A DNA stretch of 49,988 bases from an uncultured Muriicola sp. (GCF_947258935.1 NZ_CAMYKH010000007.1:40585-90572), one strand, 5' to 3'. Counted from the first letter of the stretch, positions 1 to 8,611 are shown. Numbers and translations: made by a program. Notes: a model not told the origin generated them from the letters alone.

Positions 1-1
1 C

Positions 2-328
2 TGGAAATGGCATAACTGGGACGGGGAAGAAACAGGCAAGATACTAATGGCCAACGGCACCGATCAGATCGAATTTTCATTTGCAGGTCATTGTAAGGTA
101 ACCATTACCTTGCAAGAAGAAAAAAATAATGTACTGGTGATGTTGAAACAAAGCAATATACCGACAGATGAAAAAAATAAAATGAACATTTATGTTGGTT
201 GCAGTAATGGCTGGACCTTCTGGCTTGCGAATCTCAAGGCCTTTTTAGAACACGGTATTTTGTTGAATGAAACAACAATGGATCTAAAAAAGATCCCATT
301 GTCGAGCTTTCAATTTGTAAATATGTGA
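2..328 (+). CDS. SRPBCC / AHSA1-like domain protein, C-terminal part (5' end outside window)
   Basis: The reading frame is open from the first bases of the window (it starts in-frame with Trp-Lys-Trp-His-Asn-Trp), so this is the 3' part of a gene that begins upstream; the ATG at position 47 is internal. The pattern of an IEFSF strand followed by a terminal amphipathic helix with GWTFWLANLKAFLEHG is typical of the last third of AHSA1/START-like (SRPBCC) domains, which form a helix-grip hydrophobic pocket; the Gly-Trp-Thr-x-x-Leu-x-Asn-Leu signature at the long C-terminal helix is the main reason for the call. The substrate is not readable from this piece. It stops 32 bases before the GH30 gene, with no hairpin between them. 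Confidence 0.65.
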   Translation, partial: WKWHNWDGEETGKILMANGTDQIEFSFAGHCKVTITLQEEKNNVLVMLKQSNIPTDEKNKMNIYVGCSNGWTFWLANLKAFLEHGILLNETTMDLKKIPLSSFQFVNM

Positions 329-360
329 CCTTTAAAATATAATTTATAAATTTTAGTACT

Positions 361-1848
361 ATGAAGAAGCTCTGCGCGATCATTATCCTGGTCCTTTTAC
401 TAAGTAGCTGTGGAAATGATAAGGAAACAAAAACCCTGGAGCCGGAAACAGTAGAATCTATTTCCAATCCGTATTCCGCAAAGGATAAAAAACTGGAGGT
501 CTACACCACGGCAAGTGAAACTGATTTGCGTCTCAGCAAGACAGAAAATCTATCTTTTGCAGCGGGCAAGCAACCGCTAGAGAATGAAGTTTCCATTTTT
601 GTGAATCCGAACAAAACTTTTCAAAAATTCCTGGGAATTGGTGGGGCTATTACAGATGCCTCCGCCGAGGTTTTTGCAAAATTGCCTGAAGCCCAACAGG
701 AAGAACTCTTGAAAGCTTACTACAGCAAAGAAGAGGGTATTGGATATTCCCTTGCCAGAACAACCATTCACAGCTGTGATTTTAGCAATGGCAGCTATAC
801 TTATGTGGAAGAAAATGATAAAACACTGGCTTCTTTTTCAATAGATCATGACCAGCAATTCAGGATCCCTATGATAAAAAAAGCTATCACGGTTGCCGGG
901 GGAGAACTTCTACTATATGCCAGCCCATGGAGTCCTCCTGCCTACATGAAAGACAACAATAATATGTTGCAGGGTGGTACATTACTACCGGAATATTACG
1001 ACACCTGGGCTCTTTATTACACAAAATTTATAAAGGCCTATGAGGCCGAAGGAATGCCCATATGGGGTATTACCATCCAGAATGAGCCAATGGCCGTACA
1101 ACGATGGGAATCTTGTATCTATACTGCAGAGGCAGAACGCGATTTTTTAAAGAATCATTTAGGGCCTGCTATGGTAAAAGAAGGTTTGGGGGACAAGAAG
1201 ATCGTGGTCTGGGATCATAACAGAGACCTAATTACTCACAGGGCAAATACCATTTTTGATGATCCTGATGCAGCAAAGTACGCCTGGGGGATAGGATTTC
1301 ACTGGTATGAAACCTGGGCGGGCGGTGATCCTATGTTCAATAATTTGGGCGCCATAAAGGAATCTTACCCCGATAAAAACCTGCTTTTTACAGAGGGTTG
1401 CGTTGAAGGTTTTAAGGCTGAAAAATATCAGTTTTGGGCTAATGCAGAACGCTATGGTCGTTCTATGATCAATGATTTTAATCAGGGTACTGTAGGTTGG
1501 ACAGACTGGAATATCTTGTTAGATGAACGTGGCGGCCCCAACCATGTTGGGAATTTTTGTTTTGCTCCTATTCATGGAGATGTAACGGCGGGTTCCCTGA
1601 TCTATACTCCCTCCTACTATTATATTGGGCACTTTTCAAAATTTGTTAGACCAAATGCGTTGCGGGTAAGCACTGTAAGCAGCAGAAGTGTATTGCTAAG
1701 CACTTCATTTATCAACGAGGATTCTTCCCTCATTACTGTAGTGATGAACCCGGGTGATAAGGCAATCTCATACCAGTATTATGTAGGAGCAGAAGCTACC
1801 ATAATAAAAATACCACCTCATGCAATGCAAACCCTGAGGGTTCTATGA
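361..1848 (+). CDS. GH30-family glycoside hydrolase, lipoprotein (glucosylceramidase-like)
   Basis: A 495-residue secreted glycosidase. Residues 1-17 form a lipoprotein signal ending in LLSSC (Cys17), so it is probably anchored in the outer membrane or periplasm. The central TIM barrel carries GH30 hallmarks: FLGIGGAITDASAEVF (about 90-105), YASPWSPPAYMK (186-197), the acid/base Glu242 in IQNEP, and the nucleophile Glu345 in LLFTEG. The C-terminus (about 430-495) fits the beta-sandwich that packs on the barrel in GH30. Family members cleave glucosylceramide, beta-1,6-glucan or related beta-linked sugars; the substrate cannot be fixed from sequence alone. Its stop codon overlaps the modA start (ATGA), so it appears translationally coupled to a molybdate transporter, an unusual pairing with no SusC/SusD genes nearby. 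Confidence 0.88.
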   Translation: MKKLCAIIILVLLLSSCGNDKETKTLEPETVESISNPYSAKDKKLEVYTTASETDLRLSKTENLSFAAGKQPLENEVSIFVNPNKTFQKFLGIGGAITDASAEVFAKLPEAQQEELLKAYYSKEEGIGYSLARTTIHSCDFSNGSYTYVEENDKTLASFSIDHDQQFRIPMIKKAITVAGGELLLYASPWSPPAYMKDNNNMLQGGTLLPEYYDTWALYYTKFIKAYEAEGMPIWGITIQNEPMAVQRWESCIYTAEAERDFLKNHLGPAMVKEGLGDKKIVVWDHNRDLITHRANTIFDDPDAAKYAWGIGFHWYETWAGGDPMFNNLGAIKESYPDKNLLFTEGCVEGFKAEKYQFWANAERYGRSMINDFNQGTVGWTDWNILLDERGGPNHVGNFCFAPIHGDVTAGSLIYTPSYYYIGHFSKFVRPNALRVSTVSSRSVLLSTSFINEDSSLITVVMNPGDKAISYQYYVGAEATIIKIPPHAMQTLRVL

Positions 1849-2618
1849 GCAGGAATAAAAGGGTCCTCTTTTATTGTTTAGTTGCTACTATTATTGCATT
1901 TGGTTGTAAAAAAACAAAAGAAGATGAGACCATAGTCCGAATGGCAGTTGCTGCAAATATGCAGTATGCAATAAAAGAATTGGCAGATCAGTTTGAGAAA
2001 GATACAGGCTATACATGCGAGGTGATCTTAGGTTCTTCCGGAAAGTTATTTGCTCAGATCAAAGAAGGCGCTCCCTATGACCTATTTCTTTCGGCCGATC
2101 TAACATATCCTGAAGCACTTCACGCTATTGGCCTAACTTACGAGCTTCCTAAGGTCTATGCCTATGGAACCCTGGTACTTTGGAGCTACACCTCAACATT
2201 AAAGCCTTCCCTGGAAGTATTGCAAACCGACAGCGTTGGGCATATCGCCCTGGCCAATCCTAGAACAGCACCTTATGGCAAAGCGGCCATAGAGGTACTA
2301 GATTTCTACGGATTAACAACATCTTTGCAAGATAAATTGGTATTTGGTGAAAGTATTGGGCAGACCAACCAATTTATCACCTCGGGAGCTGCAGATATTG
2401 GATTTACTTCGCAGTCTGTTGTTGTGAGCCAGGCAATGAACAAGAAAGGTGTATGGATACGGATCAATGAGAAAGCCTATACACCAATGCCACAAGGTGT
2501 TGTATTAACTAAAAGTAAAAAGCCGAAAAAGCGAGGAGCTCAGGCCTTTTATGAGTATCTTTTTTCCGGAGAAGGAAAAGACATCCTGCAAAAATTTGGA
2601 TATTCGGTACATGAATAG
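1845..2618 (+). CDS. modA: ModA, molybdate ABC transporter substrate-binding lipoprotein
   Basis: The 257-residue protein has a lipoprotein signal (TIIAFGC, Cys21), so the binding protein is probably tethered to a membrane rather than free in the periplasm. The mature part begins VRMAVAANMQYAIKELADQF and contains GSSGKLFAQIKEGAPYDLFLSAD, both characteristic of ModA-type type II periplasmic binding folds, where the Ser pair and Ala/Asn backbone hold the tetrahedral oxyanion. Later blocks (NPRTAPYGKAA, ITSGAADIGFTSQS) also match ModA. It starts inside the stop codon of the GH30 gene (ATGA) and its own end overlaps the Mop gene by 8 bases. Molybdate versus tungstate preference cannot be told from the sequence. 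Confidence 0.92.
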   Translation: MSRNKRVLFYCLVATIIAFGCKKTKEDETIVRMAVAANMQYAIKELADQFEKDTGYTCEVILGSSGKLFAQIKEGAPYDLFLSADLTYPEALHAIGLTYELPKVYAYGTLVLWSYTSTLKPSLEVLQTDSVGHIALANPRTAPYGKAAIEVLDFYGLTTSLQDKLVFGESIGQTNQFITSGAADIGFTSQSVVVSQAMNKKGVWIRINEKAYTPMPQGVVLTKSKKPKKRGAQAFYEYLFSGEGKDILQKFGYSVHE

Positions 2619-3015
2619 ATTAGAGGGGCATATTGAGCATCTTGAAGTTTCGGGAGATCTTTCCCTGGTTACGGTGTTATTGTCTGGGGATTTAAGAATA
2701 AAGGCAATTGTGATTGATACTCCTAAAAGTGCGCCCTATCTGGAAAAAAATAAAAATGTAGCTATCCTTTTTAAAGAAACAGAAGTTGTGATCGGCAATC
2801 ACAGCGATCATAAGGTGAGTTTACAAAACAAGATGTTAGGCCCCCTCAAGTCCCTAGAACAAGGCCAATTGCTAAGTTGTCTGACCATACAAACCGAAGC
2901 AGGACAAATTCGTTCAACAATTAGTACCGCTGCAGTTTTAGCACTAAAATTAAAGCCTGGTATGCGGATCATGGCCATGGTAAAATTAAATGAAGTAATG
3001 TTGTCGCCATTATGA
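2611..3015 (+). CDS. Tandem Mop-domain (TOBE-like) molybdate-binding protein
   Basis: A 134-residue cytosolic protein. I take the start at the ATG eight bases before the modA stop; a longer reading begins inside modA and adds 20 residues with no Mop similarity. Two similar halves can be seen: MNRLEGHIEHLEVSGDLSLV...FKETEVVIGN (1-66) and NKMLGPLKSLEQGQLLSCLT...VKLNEVMLSPL (72-134). Each has the Mop pattern of a beta strand, a hydrophobic hairpin and a terminal K-x-x-E/N-E-V strand. Tandem Mop domains (ModG and the C-terminus of ModE) bind molybdate or tungstate oxyanions and serve in storage or sensing. There is no DNA-binding domain here, so a storage or buffering role is more likely than ModE-type repression. 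It is embedded between modA and modB with overlapping ends. Confidence 0.75.
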   Translation: MNRLEGHIEHLEVSGDLSLVTVLLSGDLRIKAIVIDTPKSAPYLEKNKNVAILFKETEVVIGNHSDHKVSLQNKMLGPLKSLEQGQLLSCLTIQTEAGQIRSTISTAAVLALKLKPGMRIMAMVKLNEVMLSPL

Positions 3016-3683
3016 ATTGGGAACCACTTCTATTAACTTTTGAACTGGCATTTACCACAACCCTTGCTTTGTTGGTAGTTTCCATACCGCTGGCCTATTG
3101 GCTTTCCAAAACCAACTCCAGAATTAAACCCATCATAGAAACCATGGTTAGTATGCCTTTGGTATTACCTCCAACTGTGCTTGGTTTCTATTTTTTAGTG
3201 GCCTTTAGTCCTAATAATGCCTTTGGTGAATGGTTAAATTCCTGGTTGGGCCTGCAATTGGTATTTTCATTTGGAGGTCTTGTACTTGCCTCCATGATCT
3301 ATAGCCTGCCTTTTATGGTGCAGCCAATACAGGCGGGATTGTCATCGCTCCCCTCCTCATTGTCAGAAGCGGCTGCCGTTATGGGGAAATCCCGAAATAT
3401 TACCTTGTTTAAGGTCTTACTTCCCAATATCAAAAAGTCTCTTTTAACGGGTATCGTTTTGGCCTTTGCCCATACTGTTGGCGAGTTTGGTGTGGTTCTA
3501 ATGATAGGAGGAAATATTCCGGGTAAAACAAGAGTGGCCTCTATCGCTATCTATGATGAAGTGGAAGCCCTAAACTATGAAGCGGCCAATTTCTATTCCC
3601 TGACCTTGTTTGCGATCACTTTTGGGATGTTGCTGCTGGTATACCTTATCAATGGAGGTTATTTAAAACGATTTTGGAAATGA
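3012..3683 (+). CDS. modB: ModB, molybdate ABC transporter permease
   Basis: A 223-residue inner-membrane permease with about five or six hydrophobic helices. The cytoplasmic EAA loop is clear: LSEAAAVMGKSRNITLFKVLLPNIKK near residues 118-145, with the Glu-Ala-Ala and the distal Gly that docks on the ATPase. The segments MVSMPLVLPPTVLGFYFL and AHTVGEFGVVLMIGGNIPGKT are typical of ModB/CysT-type permeases. It begins in an ATGA overlap with the Mop gene and ends in an ATGA overlap with modC, so stoichiometric expression with both neighbours is expected. Confidence 0.93.
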   Translation: MNWEPLLLTFELAFTTTLALLVVSIPLAYWLSKTNSRIKPIIETMVSMPLVLPPTVLGFYFLVAFSPNNAFGEWLNSWLGLQLVFSFGGLVLASMIYSLPFMVQPIQAGLSSLPSSLSEAAAVMGKSRNITLFKVLLPNIKKSLLTGIVLAFAHTVGEFGVVLMIGGNIPGKTRVASIAIYDEVEALNYEAANFYSLTLFAITFGMLLLVYLINGGYLKRFWK

Positions 3684-4564
3684 TAAACCTTAGCTTTCAA
3701 AAACACCTAAAGACCACAGATGGATCTTTCGAGCTCAGCATCGATCTCGATATCCCAAAAGGTACTTTTGTTACTTTATACGGGCCTTCAGGTGCAGGTA
3801 AAACCTCGTTTCTAAGGATGCTGGCCGGATTATTAGTCCCGGACAAAGGAAGTATCCTGGTAAATGATATTCCCTGGTATCATACAGAAAGAAAGATCAA
3901 TATATCACCTCAAAAACGCAATATTGGGTATGTTTTTCAGGATTACGCCTTGTTTCCCAATATGACTGTAAAGGAGAATCTGAAATTTGCACAGAGAAAG
4001 GGACAAACAAAGGATCTGATTCCTGAACTTATGGAAGTTATGGAACTATCCACGTTGGAAAATCGTACCCCGGATACGCTTTCCGGTGGTCAGAAACAAA
4101 GGGCTGCATTGGCCAGAGCACTCGTACAACAGCCCGATATACTTCTTCTGGACGAACCCCTGGCGGCTTTAGATGCACAAATTAGTACAAAACTGCAGGA
4201 CTATATCCTGCAAGCGCACAATAATTATGGACTTACTACCATCCTTGTGAGCCATGATCTTGGAGAAATAATGAAGCTTACAGATACCGTGGTTGTAATG
4301 GAGCAAGGGAGGATAACCAAAATAGGTATGCCACAGGAAATTTTTATGAACAAGAAATTAAGTGGAAAGTTTCAATTTACGGGAACGGTGTTGTCCATAG
4401 AACAACAAGATGTCATTTATATAGTAACCGTCCTTATTTATACTACTATTATTAAGGTAGTAGCCGATGCTTCAGAAATAAAGGATCTCCACAATGGGGA
4501 TAGTGTTGTAGTGGCATCCAAAGCATTTAATCCTGTGATCTATAAGGTTTCCGAAGGAGCTTAA
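3680..4564 (+). CDS. modC: ModC, molybdate ABC transporter ATP-binding protein
   Basis: A 294-residue ABC ATPase energising ModB. The ATG at 3680 overlaps the modB stop as ATGA and is preferred over an in-frame TTG two codons earlier. Seen in order: Walker A GPSGAGKT (35-42), Q-loop FQDYALFPNMTV (about 86-97), signature LSGGQKQR (134-141), Walker B LLLDEPLAALD (155-165), and switch His192 in SHD. Residues from about 232 to the end form a single TOBE/Mop-like domain (TGTVLSIEQQ...KAFNPVIYKV), as in ModC, where it binds the oxyanion and can regulate uptake. The next gene starts 15 bases downstream. Confidence 0.93.
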   Translation: MINLSFQKHLKTTDGSFELSIDLDIPKGTFVTLYGPSGAGKTSFLRMLAGLLVPDKGSILVNDIPWYHTERKINISPQKRNIGYVFQDYALFPNMTVKENLKFAQRKGQTKDLIPELMEVMELSTLENRTPDTLSGGQKQRAALARALVQQPDILLLDEPLAALDAQISTKLQDYILQAHNNYGLTTILVSHDLGEIMKLTDTVVVMEQGRITKIGMPQEIFMNKKLSGKFQFTGTVLSIEQQDVIYIVTVLIYTTIIKVVADASEIKDLHNGDSVVVASKAFNPVIYKVSEGA

Positions 4565-4579
4565 ATAAACAATAAGACT

Positions 4580-5140
4580 ATGACCCTAAGTGATAACCCG
4601 GCACTTTTACTTATCGACATTCAAAAAGGGTTGAATGAATTAGCGTATTACGGCGGTAATCGGAATAATCCCCGGGCGGAAGAACGGGCCGCAGAACTAC
4701 TTGCCTATTGGCGTGCGCATCAACTCCCGGTGATCCATGTGAAACACAATGGAAGTCCGCCATCTCCCCTGGCAAAAGGCACTCCCGGTAATGATTTTAA
4801 GGAGATCATAAGGCCCAATAAGGGAGAACCTATATTTGAAAAGGAAGTGAACAGCGCTTTTATTGGAACCGAACTGGATGCGTACCTTAAAAAAGAAGGG
4901 ATAGGGCAGTTGGTCTTGGTTGGCTTAACAACTGCCCACTGTATTTCGTCCACTGCTCGTATGGCCGGAAATTTTGGGTATGATACCTATATTATTTCAG
5001 ATGCTACGGCAACTTTTGATACCTTAGGAAACGATGGACGAAGGTATGATGCCTCTCTGGTGCATGACATTTGCCTGGCCACTCTAAAAGATGAATTTGC
5101 TGCCATTTTAGATACAGCAAGTTTATTAGATCAGTTATAG
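4580..5140 (+). CDS. Isochorismatase-family cysteine hydrolase
   Basis: A 186-residue alpha/beta hydrolase-like protein of the isochorismatase/nicotinamidase superfamily. The catalytic triad can be placed at Asp13 (LLLIDIQKG), Lys88 (FEKEVNSAF) and Cys121 (LTTAHCISSTARMA); the cis-peptide stretch GLTTAHC is typical. Family members hydrolyse isochorismate, nicotinamide, ureidoacrylate and other amides; the best-known specificity residues are not diagnostic here, so the substrate is open. It sits 15 bases after modC and 18 bases before the AtoE-like transporter, suggesting membership of the same transcription unit. Confidence 0.85.
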   Translation: MTLSDNPALLLIDIQKGLNELAYYGGNRNNPRAEERAAELLAYWRAHQLPVIHVKHNGSPPSPLAKGTPGNDFKEIIRPNKGEPIFEKEVNSAFIGTELDAYLKKEGIGQLVLVGLTTAHCISSTARMAGNFGYDTYIISDATATFDTLGNDGRRYDASLVHDICLATLKDEFAAILDTASLLDQL

Positions 5141-5158
5141 ACGATAAAAAGAATTCAA

Positions 5159-6556
5159 ATGATCCAAAAATTAGGGAAGAAGTTTACAGATATCTTTCAA
5201 AGGAACATGCCCGATGCATTCGTCTTTGCTCTTACCTTAACTCTTATCACCGGCATCCTGGCATTGGTATGGGTAGATGTTACGCCCTTTGAGGTCTTAG
5301 AATCGTGGTATGACGGTTTCTGGATGTTGCTTGAGTTTGGTATGCAAATGGTTTTGCTGGTGATCACAGGGTATTCTATAGCCTTATCTCCCGCAGTTAA
5401 AAAAGGGATCGACCTCTTAGCGAAAAAGATAAAATCCCCACAACAGGTATATCTTCTGGTAGTTTTTATTGGATCGTTACTTTGCATGATAAGCTGGGGG
5501 TGGGTGGTCATAACCGCCGTTCTGGGCAGAGAACTGGCCATCAGGATCAAAGGGATCAATTATCCTTTTCTGATTGCGTGTGTTTATTTTTCACACCTAG
5601 GATGGGTCACCGGACTATCAAGCTCAATTCCATTGTTACTAAATACGGAAGGGAACTTTATCATAGAGGCTGGTATTCTGATCACAACTATCCCCACTAC
5701 TGAAACCCTTGGATCCGGACTGAATATCGCAATTCTCGTAAGTTTTGTCCTAATTGCACCTTTGATCATGCGCTTTCTCCTGCCAAAGACGGATGATATT
5801 CAAACTCTGGAGAGCATGTTGGAGCCGGAGACACAACAAGGGTCGGTTACAATCCATGAGGAAGCACGCTTGCTTACATTGCCTTACAGGGCCCTATCGG
5901 ACCTGATGAACAATAGCAGTCTTCTGCAATATGTTATTGCCGCCCTGGGAGCTATCTACCTTGGATCTCATTTTATAAGCAAAGGATTCGACCTTAATCT
6001 GAATATTATGATCTTTTTGTTCCTGATGCTGGGTTTATTGCTGCATCGCACCCCTATGCGCTATGTGATCGCCATGAAAAGGGCCAGTGGAAATGTTTCG
6101 GGTATTTTGTTTCAATTTCCTTTTTACGCAGGAATAATGGGCATTATGATCTATACCGGGTTAGGGGAAAAACTTGCCTACTGGTTGGCATCAGTGGCTA
6201 CTGTAGACAGTATTCCTTTTTTTTCATACCTGGCGGGAGGGGTGGTTAATTTTGCAATTCCTTCTGCAGGAGGTGAGTTTGCGGTTATTGGCCCTACCAT
6301 TATAAAAGCCGTACAAGAAATTGGTGTGGGTCTTCCACCTCAGGAAATGTCTGCACTTATCTCTCGTACCGCAATGTCTATCGCTTATGGGGAAAGCCTA
6401 ACCAACCTTATGCAGCCATTTTATTTACTACTGATCATTCCCATTATGGCAGTTGGTATAAAAATACAGGCACGAGATATCATGGGGTACCTGGTGATCC
6501 CATTTTTTATACTTTTTATAGTACAGACAGCATTGGTTACCTGGTGGCCGCTTTAA
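5159..6556 (+). CDS. AtoE-like short-chain fatty acid transporter
   Basis: A 465-residue integral membrane protein with roughly 12 hydrophobic segments. The N-terminus (KKFTDIFQRNMPDAFVFALTLTLITGILAL), the block SWGWVVITAVLGRELA and the C-terminal GGEFAVIGPTIIKAVQEIG / MSIAYGESLTNLMQPF are recognisable from the short-chain fatty acid transporter family that includes AtoE, which takes up acetoacetate or butyrate-type acids. No acetoacetyl-CoA transferase genes are adjacent, so the physiological substrate is uncertain. It is the last gene of the run that begins with the GH30 glycosidase and is followed 30 bases later by a strong hairpin terminator. Confidence 0.85.
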   Translation: MIQKLGKKFTDIFQRNMPDAFVFALTLTLITGILALVWVDVTPFEVLESWYDGFWMLLEFGMQMVLLVITGYSIALSPAVKKGIDLLAKKIKSPQQVYLLVVFIGSLLCMISWGWVVITAVLGRELAIRIKGINYPFLIACVYFSHLGWVTGLSSSIPLLLNTEGNFIIEAGILITTIPTTETLGSGLNIAILVSFVLIAPLIMRFLLPKTDDIQTLESMLEPETQQGSVTIHEEARLLTLPYRALSDLMNNSSLLQYVIAALGAIYLGSHFISKGFDLNLNIMIFLFLMLGLLLHRTPMRYVIAMKRASGNVSGILFQFPFYAGIMGIMIYTGLGEKLAYWLASVATVDSIPFFSYLAGGVVNFAIPSAGGEFAVIGPTIIKAVQEIGVGLPPQEMSALISRTAMSIAYGESLTNLMQPFYLLLIIPIMAVGIKIQARDIMGYLVIPFFILFIVQTALVTWWPL

Positions 6557-6586
6557 CAAATAATGTTTTCAATTACCTAAAATAAA

Positions 6587-6612
6587 AAAGGCACCGTTTG
6601 CACAGTGCCTTT
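6587..6612. terminator. Bidirectional terminator hairpin between atoE-like and fasciclin genes
   Basis: Perfect 8-bp stem AAAGGCAC / GTGCCTTT with a 10-base loop. An A-run on the left gives a U-tract for leftward transcripts, and the T-run on the right arm serves rightward ones. It lies between two convergent genes, so it probably ends both. Confidence 0.85.
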
Positions 6613-6630
6613 ACTTCAACAACCAACCAA

Positions 6631-7152
6631 CTATTGTGGCATAACCACATCTTCGATGATGTGAATCACCCCATTAGAGGCCATTACATCTGTCTTAGCT
6701 ATTTTGCTGTAATTTCCGTTGGCATCCATTAGATAGATTCCCCCGTCTTTTTTTACTGCCGTTACAGTTCCCCCGTTCAAAGTAGTAAGGGCCGCTTTTC
6801 CATTTCCTGCTTCCAAAGCATTCACTACGTCTGTAGCTGTAACTTTGCCGGATACTACATGATAGGTTAAGATAGCGGCTAACTGCTCTTTGTTCTCTGG
6901 CATTAATAAGCTATTTAAAGTATTCGCATCAATTTTTGCAAATCCTGCATTAACTGGTGCAAAAACGGTAAAAGGTCCGTCCCCTTGTAAAGCTCCAACC
7001 AGGTCTGCTGCTTTTAGAGCAGTAACCAATGTTGAGAAATCGTCTACAGAAACTGCAATGTCTACGATGTCCTGAGAATTGTTTTGAGCATTTACTTTTG
7101 GAGTCATTGCCATCAAGGCAATAGCGGAAATAATAAAGATTACTTTTTTCAT
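6631..7152 (-). CDS. Secreted fasciclin (FAS1) domain protein
   Basis: The start is taken at the ATG giving MKKVIFIISAIALMAM, a clean signal peptide with likely cleavage after VNA (residue 22); the longer reading upstream adds 29 residues that do not look secreted. The mature protein is a single FAS1 domain (about 30-172): FSTLVTALKAADLVGAL, the H1-like block GPFTVFAPVNAGFAKI, the central ILTYHVVSGKVTA, and the H2-like ending ASNGVIHIIEDVVMPQ. FAS1 domains mediate cell-surface or matrix adhesion. The gene is divergent from an ECF sigma / RskA pair, and FAS1 proteins are recurrent partners and targets of SigK/RskA-type systems, so regulation by that sigma factor is a reasonable inference. Confidence 0.92.
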   Translation of the reverse strand: MKKVIFIISAIALMAMTPKVNAQNNSQDIVDIAVSVDDFSTLVTALKAADLVGALQGDGPFTVFAPVNAGFAKIDANTLNSLLMPENKEQLAAILTYHVVSGKVTATDVVNALEAGNGKAALTTLNGGTVTAVKKDGGIYLMDANGNYSKIAKTDVMASNGVIHIIEDVVMPQ

Positions 7153-7272
7153 GATTTGTTTTTTTAGATTTTGTGTTAAACTTCTAATAGTTGCACTATG
7201 CATTAGTAAGTACACCAGTACAGACCGTATGGATGACAAAAGCAGATTTTTATCATATCTTTAACACTTGCT

Positions 7273-7830
7273 ATGAATGATGACCACCATATAGAACTCC
7301 TCAAAAAAGGTGACAAAAATGCGCTCTATGCCCTGTACGATAAGTACTCAGGGGCTCTCTATGGAGTAGTGATCCGTATGTGCAGGGATAAGGAATTATC
7401 AGAAGATCTTCTTCAAGAAATATTTTTGACCATCTGGAAAAAAATTGATCAATACGACGCCTCTAAAGGCAAATTTTACACCTGGGCATATAGAATTGCC
7501 AGGAATAAAACCCTGAATGCTTTACGAAAAACAGATACCCTCATCCAAAATGAGGATATGAGTGTATATAAGAATATAAAGGAAGAGGAATTGCCCCAGG
7601 AATATGATGAATTGAATGGGGTTCTGAAAAATTTAGAAGATCATCATCAGAAAGTAATAGAGTTGGTGTATTTCAAAGGGTATACCCATAGGGAAGCTCA
7701 CAAAATGATGGGTGTTCCTTTAGGGACTTTTAAGTCGTATGTAAGGCAGGCACTAGTTCAGCTAAGAACGAATTATCAGCTTCCCCTTGGATTTATCTTG
7801 ATATGTTTTGAAGTAATTGGATATGGATAG
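7273..7830 (+). CDS. ECF-family RNA polymerase sigma factor (SigK-like)
   Basis: A 185-residue extracytoplasmic-function sigma factor. Region 2 is seen in YDKYSGALYGVVIRMCRDKELSEDLLQEIFLTIWKKI (about 23-60) followed by KFYTWAYRIARNKTLNALRK, and region 4 in HHQKVIELVYFKGYTHREAHKMMGVPLGTFKSYVRQAL (about 118-158). The last 20 residues (after QLRTNYQLPLGF) are hydrophobic and outside the conserved domain. A TATCTTTA -7-like element lies ten bases before the ATG. The 3' end overlaps the anti-sigma gene by 8 bases, the usual translational coupling of a sigma factor with its inhibitor. The RskA partner and divergent fasciclin gene point to the SigK-type ECF group. Confidence 0.92.
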   Translation: MNDDHHIELLKKGDKNALYALYDKYSGALYGVVIRMCRDKELSEDLLQEIFLTIWKKIDQYDASKGKFYTWAYRIARNKTLNALRKTDTLIQNEDMSVYKNIKEEELPQEYDELNGVLKNLEDHHQKVIELVYFKGYTHREAHKMMGVPLGTFKSYVRQALVQLRTNYQLPLGFILICFEVIGYG

Positions 7831-8611
7831 GAAGGACATTTTAGAAAAAGGCCTGTTAACACAATACCTGCTGGGAGAATTAACCCAGGAGGAGGGGTTG
7901 TTGTTGGAATCGGAAATCCAAAAAGATAGTGTCTTACAAGAGAAGTTACATCAGCTAGAATCCGATCTTGAAAAAATGGCCATGGAAAATGCCATTTCAC
8001 CTCCGGAAAGTATACGTGCTTCACTGGTAAGAGCAATAGATAGCGAAGCAAAAGATACTACTATTCCACTTCATCGAGATTCTCCTAAAAACGCCTTTAA
8101 TCCTATGCGCTTGCTCGTAGCGGCCAGCTTGGCGGCACTATTTGCCTTAACCTCCTTCTTTTTTTACACCCGTTGGCAATCAGCGCAAGAGAATTTTATC
8201 CTGGCTCAGCAAGAACAACAACAATTGCAAGAAGAGGTACAAACTCTTTCGAACGAGGTAAAAGTGACCCAGGCCATGGTTAGTGTTTTGAATAGTAAGG
8301 ATGCCATCCCATTTCTATTAAAAGGAAATCAGTTATCTCCGAAAGCCAGGGCTGTGGCATATGTAAACCATAAAAACAGGTCCGTTTGGGTAAATCCACA
8401 AGCGTTACCGAAACTTAAAGAAGAGGAAACATATCAGATGTGGGCCGATGTAGATGGGGAGATGATCAGTATGGGGTTACTACCTACAGATAAAGAGCTC
8501 ATTGCTCTGACCTATATTGATAAAGCAGCATCATTGAATATTACAATAGAACCCAAAGGAGGTAATGATCATCCCACGGTAGAGCGACTGATCTCCAATG
8601 TTTACCTTTAA
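7823..8611 (+). CDS. RskA-like anti-sigma factor, membrane-anchored
   Basis: A 262-residue single-pass membrane protein. The ATG at 7823, inside the end of the sigma gene, is preferred to a TTG two codons earlier. Residues 1-80 form a zinc-less anti-sigma domain (LTQYLLGELTQEEGLLLESEI), residues about 95-115 a transmembrane helix, 117-150 a Gln/Glu-rich coiled coil, and 155-262 the extracytoplasmic RskA domain (VWVNPQALPKL, YQMWADVDGEMISMGLLP, TIEPKGG). RskA proteins sequester SigK-type factors at the membrane and release them after regulated proteolysis. The stimulus is unknown; the periplasmic domain would be the sensor. Confidence 0.9.
   Translation: MDRKDILEKGLLTQYLLGELTQEEGLLLESEIQKDSVLQEKLHQLESDLEKMAMENAISPPESIRASLVRAIDSEAKDTTIPLHRDSPKNAFNPMRLLVAASLAALFALTSFFFYTRWQSAQENFILAQQEQQQLQEEVQTLSNEVKVTQAMVSVLNSKDAIPFLLKGNQLSPKARAVAYVNHKNRSVWVNPQALPKLKEEETYQMWADVDGEMISMGLLPTDKELIALTYIDKAASLNITIEPKGGNDHPTVERLISNVYL

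Noticed and set aside
6631-7239. Longer start of the fasciclin gene
   Set aside because: The added 29 residues place the signal peptide internally; the ATG at 7152 gives a normal secretion signal.
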